The notes under the pieces: generated by a model | Seen by the model: only the letters and a program-made list of their open reading frames with translations | The model's database searches: none | What the model was told of the DNA's origin: nothing | Shown: piece by piece, positions 25,501 through 36,684 of the stretch | How the letters are laid out: every line of letters starts with the position of its first letter | How positions within the stretch are numbered: the stretch's first letter is position 1 | NCBI RefSeq assembly: GCF_964204645.1 | Contig: NC_134027.1 | Location: 26,958,485 to 27,022,484, forward strand | Reading direction: 5' to 3' | Source of the DNA: Tubulanus polymorphus | Lineage: Eukaryota > Nemertea > Palaeonemertea > Tubulaniformes > Tubulanidae | Length of the DNA: 64,000 nt | Translations under genes and position numbers: made by a program

Positions 25501-26695
25501 TATTTCTTAAACCCAACAGACAAAATACCTAGTATGATAATCAATAAGAATTAGATATATCAGGATATATCAGAATATTTCTAACACTTCAATATTTAAA
25601 TAGAATCACTACAGTAGATTGTGTTTACCCCAGAGTTCAAATCCTCCGATTATCGCGTGCCGCACCCAGCTTAGACTAACGGTACCCCAGAATTTACTGG
25701 TCCCGATAGATCCGAGTCTACTCACCAAATTGAGTTCCCCAATCTCCAAGGTAATTAATTCGCGTTACATTGTTGTTTAAAGCTTCGTTGATATTGGCGA
25801 CAAAGTTTCCAATGATTGTCGATCGGAGATGACCGGCGTGAAATGGTTTAGCTATATTCGGTGAACTGAATTCAACTATGACGTTTTCTGGAATCACTCT
25901 AGCAACGAGCTGTCCTCCATTCTTCTTATAAAATCGATGTAACTGACTGTTTAAACCGGCCCTACTATTCTCACTGATGATTTCTTTTAGCACCTTCTAC
26001 AATAAGAAATGATTCATGAAATAAGATACTTATTGCTTAGATTGAAGATAAATCAGTCTTTGGGATGGAACTAGGATATCAAAAGGGGCTGGTTTCACTG
26101 CAATGAGAAGGGCAACCTTCCAAATCAAGCATCGTAGGTATGAAGCAGTATAAATGAGGGTGTAAGCAGTGTCAAGTCAAAATATCTCGCGATATATCCC
26201 AATCAACTTGTCTGGTTATCATCAGAGATTTTTGAAAGGTCACTCAGCCAATAAAGACAGGGTTCCTGGATCCACCATTGAGTTATGAAATGATAGTTTT
26301 GATGAAATACCTTAGTAAAATACTTGGAATCATATTTAATCGCGATCTCTTTCTTTCCGCGTATGAATTCTAAATCTTCATGATTTTCTGTAGCAGCAGC
26401 AGCAGGTGAAACGCTTGAGTCAATGTGAATTCCATTCTTTTTCATCACAGTCTCTGATATCTTCATATTTGGTTTATCAATGCTATAGAAATAAAAAGAG
26501 CATTGATTCATCTGCAAACAGTAATTCTCCGAAGTCTCATGATTTGTCGACTTACCATGATTTTTTAGATACATCATTCATTTGTATCGAACAGGCAACT
26601 TTATCCAAAAACTGGTCAGTAAATTCAGTGCGGCCTTTCTGATTGCAAACTGATAACAGTTTCTTCGCGACGTGTCTCCTGATTTGATATGCCAT
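22560..26695 (-). CDS. RARS2: Arginyl-tRNA synthetase, mitochondrial
   Basis: Class I synthetase that charges mitochondrial tRNA-Arg (family role). Seventeen coding exons run from 26695-26556 to 22646-22560: 26482-26311, 25996-25726, 25528-25452, 25374-25272, 25198-25125, 24871-24765, 24681-24583, 24508-24448, 24366-24290, 24212-24082, 23888-23711, 23320-23225, 23149-23075 and 22787-22724 lie between. They give about 603 residues, slightly longer than the vertebrate protein. The HIGH-like motif reads HAGH in [15 protein letters not shown], followed by [11 protein letters not shown]. The KMSK-region equivalent is GMSTRQGN. The anticodon-binding end has [17 protein letters not shown] and finishes [14 protein letters not shown], both typical of RARS2. 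Exon 2 has a short Ala run from a GCT repeat. Introns carry three MITE-like elements. It is head-to-head with the MGH1-like gene. Confidence 0.95.
23457..23570. repeat. Hairpin-forming palindromic element in a RARS2 intron (family F8)
   Basis: The left half (ACTAGTGTATTGAGTAGCTT ...) and the right half read as a reverse complement (ATTAGTGCATTGAGAAGCTT ...) with few mismatches, over arms of about 50 bases. They meet near 23512 with almost no loop. It is non-coding. A near-perfect palindrome of this size is typical of a MITE. Confidence 0.65.
24889..25085. repeat. MITE-like element, family F6 (copy 1)
   Basis: It starts TACAATAAACTCC and ends with AGTGGAGTTGATTGTATG, the approximate reverse complement. 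The same terminal motif bounds 31068-31289. It lies inside a RARS2 intron. Confidence 0.5.
25611..25722. repeat. MITE-like element, family F7, abutting a RARS2 splice donor
   Basis: It begins ACAGTAGATTGTGTTTACCC and holds GATTATCGCGTGCC and CCCCAGAATTTACT. Compared with 32728-32912 it is the same family in the opposite orientation, shortened internally and at one end. Its right end reaches the intron's first bases: the minus-strand donor GTGAGTAG at 25725-25718 runs straight into element-like sequence. Confidence 0.45.
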
Positions 26696-27219
26696 CTTAT
26701 TCAATCAATTAATTTGGATTTGAGTTGATTTGTAATTTTGTGGAAATAAAATGCCGTATTTCACTATGTTCTAAAACTAGTTTAACCTGTAATCTTGTAA
26801 ATACATTGTATTGATCGGATTATTAACTTTTCCAAATGGGGGATTTATCATTCATTCGCTCATTGGGATATTAGAGACACTTTTAGAGATGTTTTATTTC
26901 AATCAACCGGTCGAATCGATCAGTGCGCCATCTAGAATGCGGAAGTGATTTTAGGGAAAACCCAACTTCAATTCAAAGTCACCCGACTTTATTGTCAAGA
27001 TTTCAATGTCACCTGTAAATGTGTTATTTAGCCCGATTTCGTCAATACGGTAAACGCACAACTCAAGTAGCAGTAAAATTATTACGTTATTAATGCTAAT
27101 GTTTTATTTTTTCTTACTTAGAAATCTCTTAATTGTAACTACCGCTCGTTAAATCTGTGAATACCGATACTGAATAAATCAATCTTCATGATGGTCATCT
27201 CTTATAGGGACTGAAGACT
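26696..27219. promoter_or_regulatory. Divergent promoter region between RARS2 and the MGH1-like gene
   Basis: The two start codons (26695 minus, 27220 plus) are 524 bases apart, so both promoters must lie here or overlap, unless 5' UTR introns extend further. No TATA box is placed convincingly. Control elements cannot be assigned by eye. Confidence 0.5.
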
Positions 27220-30200
27220 ATGGAACTGCATGTAAGCATTACAGAGACTCCAGATAGTTCACCTACCGATAATATCACTGATGACATCGCCTGGAGACAG
27301 TGGGGACCATATTTACCGGAACGTCAATGGGGCACTATTCGTGAACAGAAGTTTCAACCATTTACTGACGTGTAAGTGAAAGTGAAAGTCTCGTTGTTAG
27401 TATTTTATTTATTGTGTTATTATCTGATAGATGAAACATTGTGAAAATCTAACACAATGAATAAAAATATAGTCCGAAAAGATTTTAATTGAGCGATGAG
27501 TTTTTTCATTGGCTTAATCTGGGGCTATAGCAAAAGTTGGTAAAAGATAACCAGCGGATAGATACCACAGTACTCAAGAACTTTTAATTGTCACTATATC
27601 AACTATGCACTGGTTAACTCTAATCAACTTTTAATGCGCAACTAACCTCAGATTGTCATCTTCAGGAATACTCTATTTTACTCTCCAATCTTTTACTCTC
27701 ACTCAATTGCTCATTCTCAATTTGGGAATTTTTATCATCTGTTGTTTATTGTTTGTAGTTGGACATCGTTTACATTTCATGACAGTAAACACAAAGTTTA
27801 CGATTGGAGTGAAGATGGATTATTAGGAATATGTGATGAAGAAGGTTATTTATGCTTAGCTGTCGCATTGTGGAATGAAAGAGATCCGATATTAAAGGAA
27901 AGACTGTTCGGTCTTATTCCATATGAGGTACTGCATTACTGATTTTATCATATAACATATCCATATCGGTCCTAAGTGCAGTGCAGCAGGATCTCTTCAA
28001 CTCACTGAGGAAAATTCAGAGCATTATTGTCAACAAGTGCAAGATTTCTTTTTTCCTGATTAAGGGATGACAGGGTTGTGAAACACCTTCGATTTAAAAG
28101 ACTTAACTGCCTTGATGAGGGACCACCAGTTAGTAATGGTTACTCCAATTTTATAATGGAATCGCTGATCATTTTAATACGTTGTTATTTCAGGGAAATC
28201 ATGGAGAAGATGTAAAAGAGAATTAGTATTACACGATTAATACACCTGATCATTCTTATATGAAATCGTTGTATAAATATCCGCAAACTGAATTCCCTTA
28301 TAAACAACTCATCAAACACAATCAAAACAGAAGGAAAAACCAACCTGAATATGAGATAAATGATACAGGTAACAAATATTTCATTTTCTCTAAATGTTCT
28401 CCCAAGATTTTTACGCTGAGATGTTAAGTAAATATTGTATTTTTCTAGGTGTGTTTGATGAGAGTAAATATTGGGATATCGATGTAGAATTTGTGAAAGT
28501 GAAACCCAGACATATTCTATGCCGATACACCGTGCACAATAGAGGTTTAGATACAGAATCAATACATGTTTTACCTACGATCTGGTTCAGGTACGGAAAC
28601 TGATATTCTAATGAACGAATGTTGATTAGATATAGAATTTTAGTTTATACAATCTCTATTATTTTAGAAACACTTGGAACTTTGAAAAGTCAAGTAAATC
28701 ATTTGTGGAGAAACCTACATTGGAAAAGATTAGTGATCATGAAGTGAAAGCATCGCACGCCAAACTGGGTTAGTGTGACATGTAACTTCACTATGAATTA
28801 CAGTTCCATCCACAGTTCTGGGCTGAATTTGATTCAAGATTTAAAACATAAATAATGAATGAATCCTTAAAGCTAACTCAGTACTCGATCCTGGACCCAG
28901 TTCCACAGTTCTGAGTTAAGATTTGACTCATTGAAAATGAAATGATTTTAACTTAGATTTAACTCTGACTCACAACTGTGGAACTCGATCCTGAAGAAAT
29001 ATCAGGGCTCATGTATTAATCTGTTTTTTTTTAGGTAGTTATACGTGGAAAGTTGATGCATATGACAGTAGTAATCCTGCACTAATATTCACTGAGAATG
29101 AATCTCGTCATGAAGATAATTTTCTATCCAAAGATGCTTTTCATGATTTTCTCATTAAAGGTCAGTAAATAACACTTCGAATTCATAGTTTTCTGTCTAA
29201 TTCCCTTCTGATCTATTTGTGTTTTAATGTTTTGATATATTCAGGCGATGAAACGGCAGTATTATCGGACCAGGGAACGAAATGCGCCGCTCATTATAAA
29301 CTGACATTAGATCCCGGTTCTAAAGCCGTCATTAATTATCAACTGTTTCATGAAGATGAAACTGAAGAGATTCCTTTCGCCGAATTTCAGCGAATATTTA
29401 CCCAAAAAGAAGCGAATGCTGCTCAATTTTACAACCAGGTGCGACAGTTTTTACAATCAGGGTTCTTACAGATCAGGCAAATCAGGGAATTCTGACTCTG
29501 TTCTTGAAAATCAGATTGAAGTCAGGGAATTGGTGGAATTTTTGGTGTCTTGCTGATGACAAGTGGCACAAGGAACCTCTTGAGAAGAAACAGCCTCCAC
29601 TGAGGATATCTCATAATTCTATCAAGATATTTTCGGTCTAGGGTCAAGAAAATATCAGGGTTTTTTGAATTCCCTGATCTGTAAGAACCCTGTTCAATGA
29701 TGAATTGGACAGCAATTTATATATGTAGTTATATTTCTGTATTTTGTATAGAATTTACCGAGTGAAATGCCGTATCAAATGAAGAATGTATGTATTCAAG
29801 CTTATGCCGGATTATTATGGAATAAAATGTTTTATCATTATCCCGTGAAAGACTGGATGAATCACTCGGGTAGGTTTACTAGACACGTATGATGATACAT
29901 TCATTGAATTTATGGGGGTGTTTTAATACGTGTCTTCATTTTGTTTTTAGAGACTAGAAATGAAAAAGTTCAGAAAACATTTGGAGTTAATTCTCGTTGG
30001 ACACATCTGGAATGTTGCGATGTTTTATCTGTACCTGATAAGTGGGAATTTCCTTGGGTATGTCGGTGTCAGCGTGTCGATTTATTTTGTAATAATTAGT
30101 TTATTTTCTAACTAGGCGTTTTACAATCTCTTACAGTTTGCTGTATGGGATCTTGCTTTTCATATGATTCCAATGGCTGAAATTGATATCGATTTTGCCA

Positions 30201-32525
30201 AAAATCAACTGCTTTTATTTCTAAGTCATCGCTATCTGAGCATGGATGGTAAAGTAAGTATTCACTGTGTCTGCAATTTACTTACGTTTCGTTGAATTTC
30301 TGATTTAAATGATTTGTTTGTTTTCCTACGTAGCTTCCGGCATATGATATGAATCTAAGCGATCAGAATCCACCGGTACACGCCTGGGCTTGCTGGAATA
30401 TCTATCAGAGAACCATAGATCGAGGAGAACCGGATGATGAATTTTTAGAGAAAGCTTTTCTCGGATTATTGCCGAATTATACGAACTGGGTCGGTCAGTC
30501 TATCGATAATAGTGGTCTTTACGCCGGTGGATTCCTAGGATTTGATAACATAAGCGCGGTTAACAGGTCTTCACCCGGTGTTCATAGAATCTATCAGGCT
30601 GATGGAACTGGATGGGTCGCTTTCTTTAGTATTCACATGTTGAAGATTGCATTGATATTGTGCAAGAAGAACCACAACTACGAGGAGTACGCAATCAAAT
30701 TTCTCAAACATTTCTTTTCAATCAAGAATGCTATTAATGAATCGAGTGATATTTCTGGTAAGGAATCCATGATCGAGTAAAGTAAGTAAAGTAAGATTGA
30801 AATTATCTGAAAGATTCAGGAAATTTTGTTTGGCTTATTTCAGTCGGTTTATGGAATGAAGATGATCGGTTTTATTACGATAAAATACAGCGTCAATACG
30901 GAGACAATATTGAAACATTACGAGTGAGATCTTTAGTTGGAATTGTGCCGTTGTTTGCTCAATGCATTCTCTATAAAACTGATATAGAAGAATTTCCATG
31001 GCTTAAAGAAATACTTTCTGATAATTTCAGCAGCTGTGAGGTGAGTGTCATTCAGTGAAGAAAACCATTACAATAAACTCCACTCGTGTAAGATCTCTTT
31101 GGACCATGAAAATATGTAAATCTTGAGTGATATTCGAGACAGATGGTATATTAGATTGATTTAACGGATTGCAAAATATTTCAACAAACTATCAAATTAC
31201 AAGGTTATCTCCGAGTTAAACGCCTATCTCTGAGATTCAATGGTTCTAGGCTGAGTTGATCAATCTGACCCGAGTGGAGTCTACTGTAATTAGAATACAT
31301 TGTTTGAGATATTGTAAATTCCTATATAGGAAGAGTCGTTGTTGTTAAGTTTGGTGAATGAAGATAAATTAAGAAATATCCTGCGATATCTACTTGATGA
31401 AACAGAGTTTTTATCTCCGTATGGAATACGATCATTGTCCAAGGTATTTATTTATCCATCGTTTTATAAATGAGTTTTGATTCATGGTATCCACAGGTGA
31501 GTAAAGATATATGTATTTGTTTCAGTTTCATGATGATAATAGCTATATCCTGAAAGGTGCTGAATCATTGAGTCAATGGTTTAATTTGCTGTGGTGGCTG
31601 TTAGGGTTAACACCGCCTCATTCTCAAACTGGTCGCTCTGTTAAATATGCTGCTGGTAATGCAAGGTCTGATGATTGTTATGGAGGAAACAGTAACTGGA
31701 GAGGTCCAATCTGGATTTGTAGTAAGTTTACTATATCTTATTAGAAATGTAATTGAAAGGTTAAAAATGAAAATGAAATATTATACTGTAGTCAAATTTG
31801 TCATAGCTGGTGGTATGATCGTTATGTTGACAACTTATCTAAATGACAACTTACACTTAGTAAATTGAATTGGAAATAGAACTTCAGACTAAAAATCAAG
31901 AGATGACTTCCGTAATGAGATGAATTATCCAAATAATGAGTTAACCAAGTTTAACTGGTGAATATTTACTTGTCTTTTTGCAGTCAATTATCTGATCATT
32001 GAAACATTAGAAACGCTGTATCTTTACTACGGTGACACGATGAAATTAGAGTGTCCAGTTGGTTCGAATGTGTTCATGAATCTAGATGAAGTATCTCAGG
32101 AATTGATAAAACGAGTCACCAGTATATTTCTACTCGATCAGTCAGGTTTTCGCCCCTGTCACGGTCAGTATTTCCTGCTTCCTTCGATGAAATTGAGAGA
32201 TTTTAGATGATTTTCACTTTGAAGTGATGTGTAATAATTTCAGGAACTGATTCGCTTTATGAAACCGATCCAACTTGGTCGAGTTTGTTATTGTTTCATG
32301 AATTTTTCAACGCTGAAACTGGTGAAGGACTCGGAGCTAGGTCAGTTCTGTTTCACGTATCAAAAGACGACTTATTACTCCCTTAGATCTTTAATTAACA
32401 ATAATTTATTGAATTATTTCAGTCATCAGACTGGTTGGACTGCTCTGATTACTACGCTCATCAGAAAACTTGTTCAACATTGGACGAGCGATCCTGGAAA
32501 ACCTGCCGATGAAATCAACAAATAG
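27220..32525 (+). CDS. MGH1-type / GH63-like glycoside hydrolase, with one in-frame stop
   Basis: Nineteen exons, from 27220-27371 and 27759-27927 to 32244-32340 and 32423-32525, with junctions in frame, would give about 903 residues. Others are 28194-28368, 28449-28590, 28668-28768, 29035-29160, 29245-29438, 29752-29869, 29951-30057, 30137-30253, 30334-30757, 30844-31040, 31330-31443, 31526-31721 and 31984-32163. The family, known from fungi (YMR196W-like) and bacteria, has an (alpha/alpha)6 barrel. Matching motifs are [15 protein letters not shown]-like [36 protein letters not shown] and SHQTGWTAL. The acidic residue in QADGT is a candidate catalytic residue by analogy. Exon 3 has TAG at 28224-28226 where relatives have an aromatic residue; the other exons are intact. 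A recent nonsense allele, assembly error or readthrough are all possible. The substrate is unknown. Confidence 0.85.
27521..27645. repeat. MITE-like element, family F2 (copy in MGH1-like intron 1)
   Basis: It contains AAAAGATAACCAGCGGATAG on one side and CTATGCACTGGTTAACTCTA on the other, near inverted repeats of each other. Its ends resemble GGGGCTGCAGTTGCTCAAAA. Other copies lie at 41985-42128, 42165-42280, 43733-43834 and 53442-53571. Confidence 0.6.
28884..28993. repeat. MITE-like element, family F3
   Basis: A compact copy bounded by TCGATCCTGGACCCAGTTCC and, inverted at the other end, CACAACTGTGGAACTCGATC. The middle is GTTAAGATTTGACTCATTG and its inverse. It lies inside an MGH1-like gene intron. 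Confidence 0.65.
31068..31289. repeat. MITE-like element, family F6 (copy 2)
   Basis: The ends TTACAATAAACTCCACTCG and CGAGTGGAGTCTACTGTAA form terminal inverted repeats of 19 bases with two or three mismatches. The interior of about 180 bases is non-coding. It lies in an MGH1-like gene intron. Confidence 0.65.
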
Positions 32526-32727
32526 ATTGTGATTGACATTCATTTTTTATCAAAATGAAACAAAATCCCGTTTACATAATTCAGAAATATGTAATTTTAT
32601 ATGAAACACTCATGGCTGGATTGTTAACTGGCAATTTTGTGGTGGTACAAGAAAATATTGTATATTTAATATATAAATCATTCAGAATGACAAAAATTAC
32701 AGTTTTTGTAGTATAATGAATCTATCG

Positions 32728-32912
32728 TACAGTAGACTGTGTTTGCCTCGGATCTCGTGCGACCAATAGATTTTCTCTTAGACAGTGAGTAAATTCCGGG
32801 GCACCTGGAGTAGAGATAGGGTCTTATCATGTGAATTAGAGTTGGAAAATTGAAAACCTTACATCCTTGCGGGGCACGCGATAATCCAAGGCAGTGTGCA
32901 GTCTACACTGTA
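32728..32912. repeat. MITE-like element, family F7
   Basis: The left end reads TACAGTAGACTGTGTTTGCC. The right end, inverted, reads TACAGTGTAGACTGCACACT then GCCTTGGATTATCGCG. It lies between the convergent MGH1-like and Rab genes, in sequence likely to be 3' UTR or spacer. Confidence 0.6.
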
Positions 32913-33095
32913 TGTTGTTTCGTTTCAATCTCATTTGGTTATGGACGGAATATGGATATTTTTGTGTAAAGCTTTAGATGCAGATCTGGATTTGGTCTTT
33001 TCTTCACTGATTTACAGAATAAAAGGCCACGTACAAAGCACATTATGTATATAATCCACGCAGACTTGATCGAACAACTTTAGAAGGTTTATACA

Positions 33096-35697
33096 CTATC
33101 CACAGTTTATGCAGCCAACTTTAGTCGGTTTACGTTGATCTCGCATGAATAAATCCTCATTTTGACGGTCGATTTCTAAAAACAGAAATAAGTAAAATCA
33201 GTATTGAGTATCTTTCTGAGGGTTGAACTGATCAATGATGATGGTACTCGTTGAGTATTTGGAGGGTTGGACTGATGATACTGAAAGTGATGGTACTCGT
33301 TGAGTATTTGTGTAACTGATTAAACCGGTACTCACTGACTAAATCTGCTCCAATAGTTCGACTCGGAGCATTCTCCGATCTCTCCAGCTCTCTTAAAACT
33401 GCCGATTCAAAAGTCAACGTCGCCAAACGAAAGAAAAAATCTTTCACGTACTCACCTAGAATTTAGAACGGATATTATCAACATACACCTTCAGGGACCA
33501 TTCATGAATTACATACACTTTCATAGGAGAGACAGGTGAAGGTAATACTTGGAATTGTATACTCGGTGATGGCCCCCTTATTGAGTTTAAGGAAGATCAA
33601 TGATTTCGAGACTTACTATCTTTAGAAGAACAAACCCACAGCTCTGCATTGAGTTGTTTACTGATCTCTTTAGCTCTTTCAATCGTTTCTTCAAATACTT
33701 GACCACACTATATAAAGACATGATGAACTGATCATGAATGAACATCGATTGAAATAACCGATGCGTGATTACTGTTTACTTACGACTAAATCTTTCTTTG
33801 TTCCAACCAGAAATTTAAGCGGGTCCGTTGTATTCTCACAAGCGTCGTTCATCCATTTTATAGAATTCTCCAGCGAGAATCGGTTATTCAGTTCAAATAC
33901 AGACACTACAACTATATACAATATCGAACTCATTAACTCAGAAAAGAGTAAGCAGGGGCGGATCTACGGTCTGATTCGGGGTATATCATAATCATAAGGG
34001 CCGAGTACTGCGTAAGGAGGAGTTTATAATATAGTTTCTTTAGTTGGACAAAGATTGTCATTAATAATAATAATAATAATAAAATTTATATAGCGCGATA
34101 ATTCCATGCGATAAAGCAAAGTTCAAATGCGCTCCCCCAGGGTAACATCAAGGTATGCATGGAATAGTTGAGTTTTGATCATGGATTTGAATTCATTCAG
34201 CGTCAAGTTGAGAACAGTGGGTGTAGAGATCATGGCGTTCCAGGTTTGCGGTGCTTGTCTCGAAAAAGCTCGATTAGCGAGGTTGAAGGAGGGTTCAACC
34301 AGTCTGAATCTTTCGGAGGATCGAAGAGAACGTGTTGGTTTGTAGTACTGAAATAGCTCGCTAATATAAAATGTCATGAAGTGCAGATTAGAGATATTTT
34401 TCTATATACCTTGAGCACCGCGATAATAAGAAGCAGCGATACATTTAAATCGTTCCTGTCCAGCAGTATCCCATCTGAAACCATGAATTTAAAGAGATAG
34501 ATAAAACTGTGAGACTCGCGCATCCCTTCATGACGTTGTTGTTTTATTACTTACATTTGTAAATGAAAAGGAATCGTTAAAACACTGAATTTCTCAACTT
34601 CGAAATCGACACCAATCGTTGCTTTATAATCGCGATCGAATTTATCATGAATGAATCTGAAATATTTTAGCAAATAAATGACGTTAAAACAAATCTCAAT
34701 CTTCTGTCCTGACCCCTCCTCATTCACATAATTCTCACTGCGTAGTGTGGATGATCAGATCTTGAAAGTGCACAGATAAAATGTCTGATGTTTGTAGTTC
34801 AATTATAATATTCTAATCAAAAATGGCTCCGATGAAATTCTGAACACATATGAAGAATGGATGATCAGATATTTGAAAAATGGCGATAAAATGTCTAATG
34901 TTCAACAGGGTCCAAGCTGAGAGGGTATGGGGTCCAAGCTGAGAAGGTATGGGGTCCAAGCTGAGAAGGTATAGGGTCCAAGCTGAGAAGGTATAGGGTC
35001 CAAGCTGAGAGGGTACAGGGTCCAAGCTGAGAAGGTATAGGGCCCAAGCTGAGAAGGTATAGGGTTGAGGTAGAGAGGGGGTGTGAGGAAAAGCCAATGT
35101 TATTAAGTCATACAATAAAGCATCTATACCTGTTTACAAGACTTGTTTTACCTACAGCTATATCACCAACTACGACTATCTTCGATATCTTCAATCTAAA
35201 TTCAAAAATCAGATTTTCAGTTTTTCATGTCGAACTCACAAACAGGAAGAGAGATACTAGTGACTCAATGCTGCAGTTATTAAACAAAAAGGGTCCAGTT
35301 CTAAAGTTCATGAGTTAAAATTTTACTCTGAGTTAATAATTCATTGAAAATGAACTAACTTTAACTCACAGAGTTAAGTCTAACTCACAACTGTGGAACT
35401 GAGTCCTGGTTAAAGAACATTTACCCAACAGCACCAGTTTTATCTTGAGAACACGCAGAACGGACTTTCGGGTGAAAGTTTAATCGTGGATATGGAGTAG
35501 CATCGGAATAGAGTGGCTTTATAGAGAAAAACAAGACATCAGCAATATCACTGATCAGTCAATCAAATAGACTTTCTTACTTGATTTTATTTTGTTGCTG
35601 ACCACAATCATTTGACACATGATAAAAGGGTTACCTGTGGATATTTTGAAATTATTCTATCGCTTGCAATAACAGAACTCATTAATTTTGAAGTCAT
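33096..35697 (-). CDS. RAB34: Rab34/Rab36-type small GTPase
   Basis: GTPase of the Rab34/36 branch, which in animals works at the Golgi, macropinosomes and the early cilium (family knowledge). Nine coding exons on the minus strand: 35697-35635, 35516-35425, 35195-35130, 34656-34555, 34474-34410, 33911-33784, 33707-33617, 33455-33336 and 33175-33096, giving 268 residues. An N-terminal extension (FHPKVRSACSQDKTGAVG) is typical of this branch. Motifs: P-loop GDIAVGKTS, switch I with KATIGVDFE, switch II WDTAGQERFKCIAASYYRGA, and a TKKD base-recognition motif in place of NKxD, as in relatives. The tail ends GCINCG, so the two cysteines are separated and followed by one glycine, unlike common CC or CXC prenylation ends. 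The symbol could equally be RAB36. Introns hold a LINE remnant, a minisatellite and an F3 element. Confidence 0.92.
34059..34390 (-). mobile_element. 5'-truncated LINE 3' end (CR1/L2-like) in a Rab34 intron
   Basis: On the minus strand an 84-codon frame (34377-34123) reads YKPTRSLRSSERFRLVEPSF and then RAFSRQAPQTWNAM and FKSMIKTQLFHAYL. This is the conserved C-terminal tail seen in many CR1/L2/Rex-type reverse-transcriptase ORFs. It is followed by GCGCTATATAAATTTTATTA and a TTA-repeat tail (34060-34081), the usual 3' terminus of such elements. Only the last few hundred bases are present, so this is a dead insertion. It is oriented with the host gene. Confidence 0.8.
34908..35063. repeat. 22-bp minisatellite
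   Basis: Seven copies of GGGTCCAAGCTGAGAAGGTA plus two bases, with a constant 22-base period and a few substitutions. It lies in the Rab34 intron between exons 35195-35130 and 34656-34555. Confidence 0.85.
35291..35409. repeat. MITE-like element, family F3
   Basis: It is bounded by GGGTCCAGTTCTAAAGTTC and CACAACTGTGGAACTGAGTC, which are inverted relatives, with AACTCATTGAAAATGAACT-like sequence in the centre. It sits in the Rab34 intron directly beside exon 35516-35425. Confidence 0.6.
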
Positions 35698-35950
35698 ATT
35701 TATATTTACGATATTATTAGAAATATGCAGCGGATCAACGACCTTGAGCGCGGATAGCGAACCGGACGTATACGGGCGACGAACCGGAATGAGTTACAGC
35801 GACGACGCAACAAAATAAACCACAGATTGTCACACTAGTCACGTGTTCGCCCCGGTTGGGTTGAGTGGGCGCGGGAGTCACGCTTGGCACGTGCCGGGAC
35901 ACAATGAGCCGCGTGACTGACTGACCCCGAGACCTTCATTGTATTGTCAC
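35698..35950 (-). promoter_or_regulatory. Rab34 5' UTR and promoter with two CACGTG E-boxes
   Basis: Upstream of the ATG at 35697 the sequence becomes GC-rich and carries CACGTG at 35840-35845 (within GTCACGTGTT) and at 35888-35893 (within GGCACGTGCC). Such paired palindromic E-boxes suit bHLH-zip factors (USF, MITF/TFE type). This is a regulatory guess from motif only. Confidence 0.45.
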
Positions 35951-36684
35951 TGATTGTTATCAGGTAAGAATAATGACAAAATCCCACAAACCAAATCCGC
36001 CGTTACAACAGTCAACACGCCGGGCACGGGTCGTAAAACACTAATTAATTACCTCCTCTGCAACCCAAGGAAAATAAGTGATATTAATTGTCATCATGCC
36101 AGCATCAAACAATGAATACATTTCACTCAGCTCAACAAACATTAATTAGTTCTTATTGAAACAAATATCTATTCTGATAATTAATTCTCATCTAACGCGA
36201 CTCGGATAGTGTCACCTGTAGACTGTAGTCTATAGGTCACCTATAGTCTTTAGGGCTTAATGCAACCAGACACCAATAATGGGCCTTTACTAGGCTTAAC
36301 CATGTGATAGTGATGGTCAGAGTGCTCGCAAGAAACCTGTTCAGATCCCTGACAATACCGGGTAACTTTTTTTACCCCTTGTCATCATATAGGGTGCTGT
36401 GTGTGTCAGGTACCTGTGCTAACAAATTTACTGTAAACTGTAATTTATTATTGATTTTAAGATAGTCATTAGTTAATCCAGCCCTAATGCTTACCTAATT
36501 TTAATAGAATTGAGTTCCAACTCAATTTCTCTTGAGTCTTTTTGTAAATTTTGTCGTATAAAATGTTTTATTTTGGTGCGGCACCAAAACTGAATTTGAT
36601 CTCAACAGCTGACTGAATGGTCACCAGTTAAACGATGACCACACTGACCAGACAATCTTTGTCAATTGCTGTGACTTACTGGAC

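Noticed and set aside
28212-28226. A 15-base GTAAAAGAGAATTAG micro-intron that would remove the in-frame TAG
   Set aside because: It begins GT and ends AG but is far too short to be spliced, and removal would delete conserved residues (VKE).
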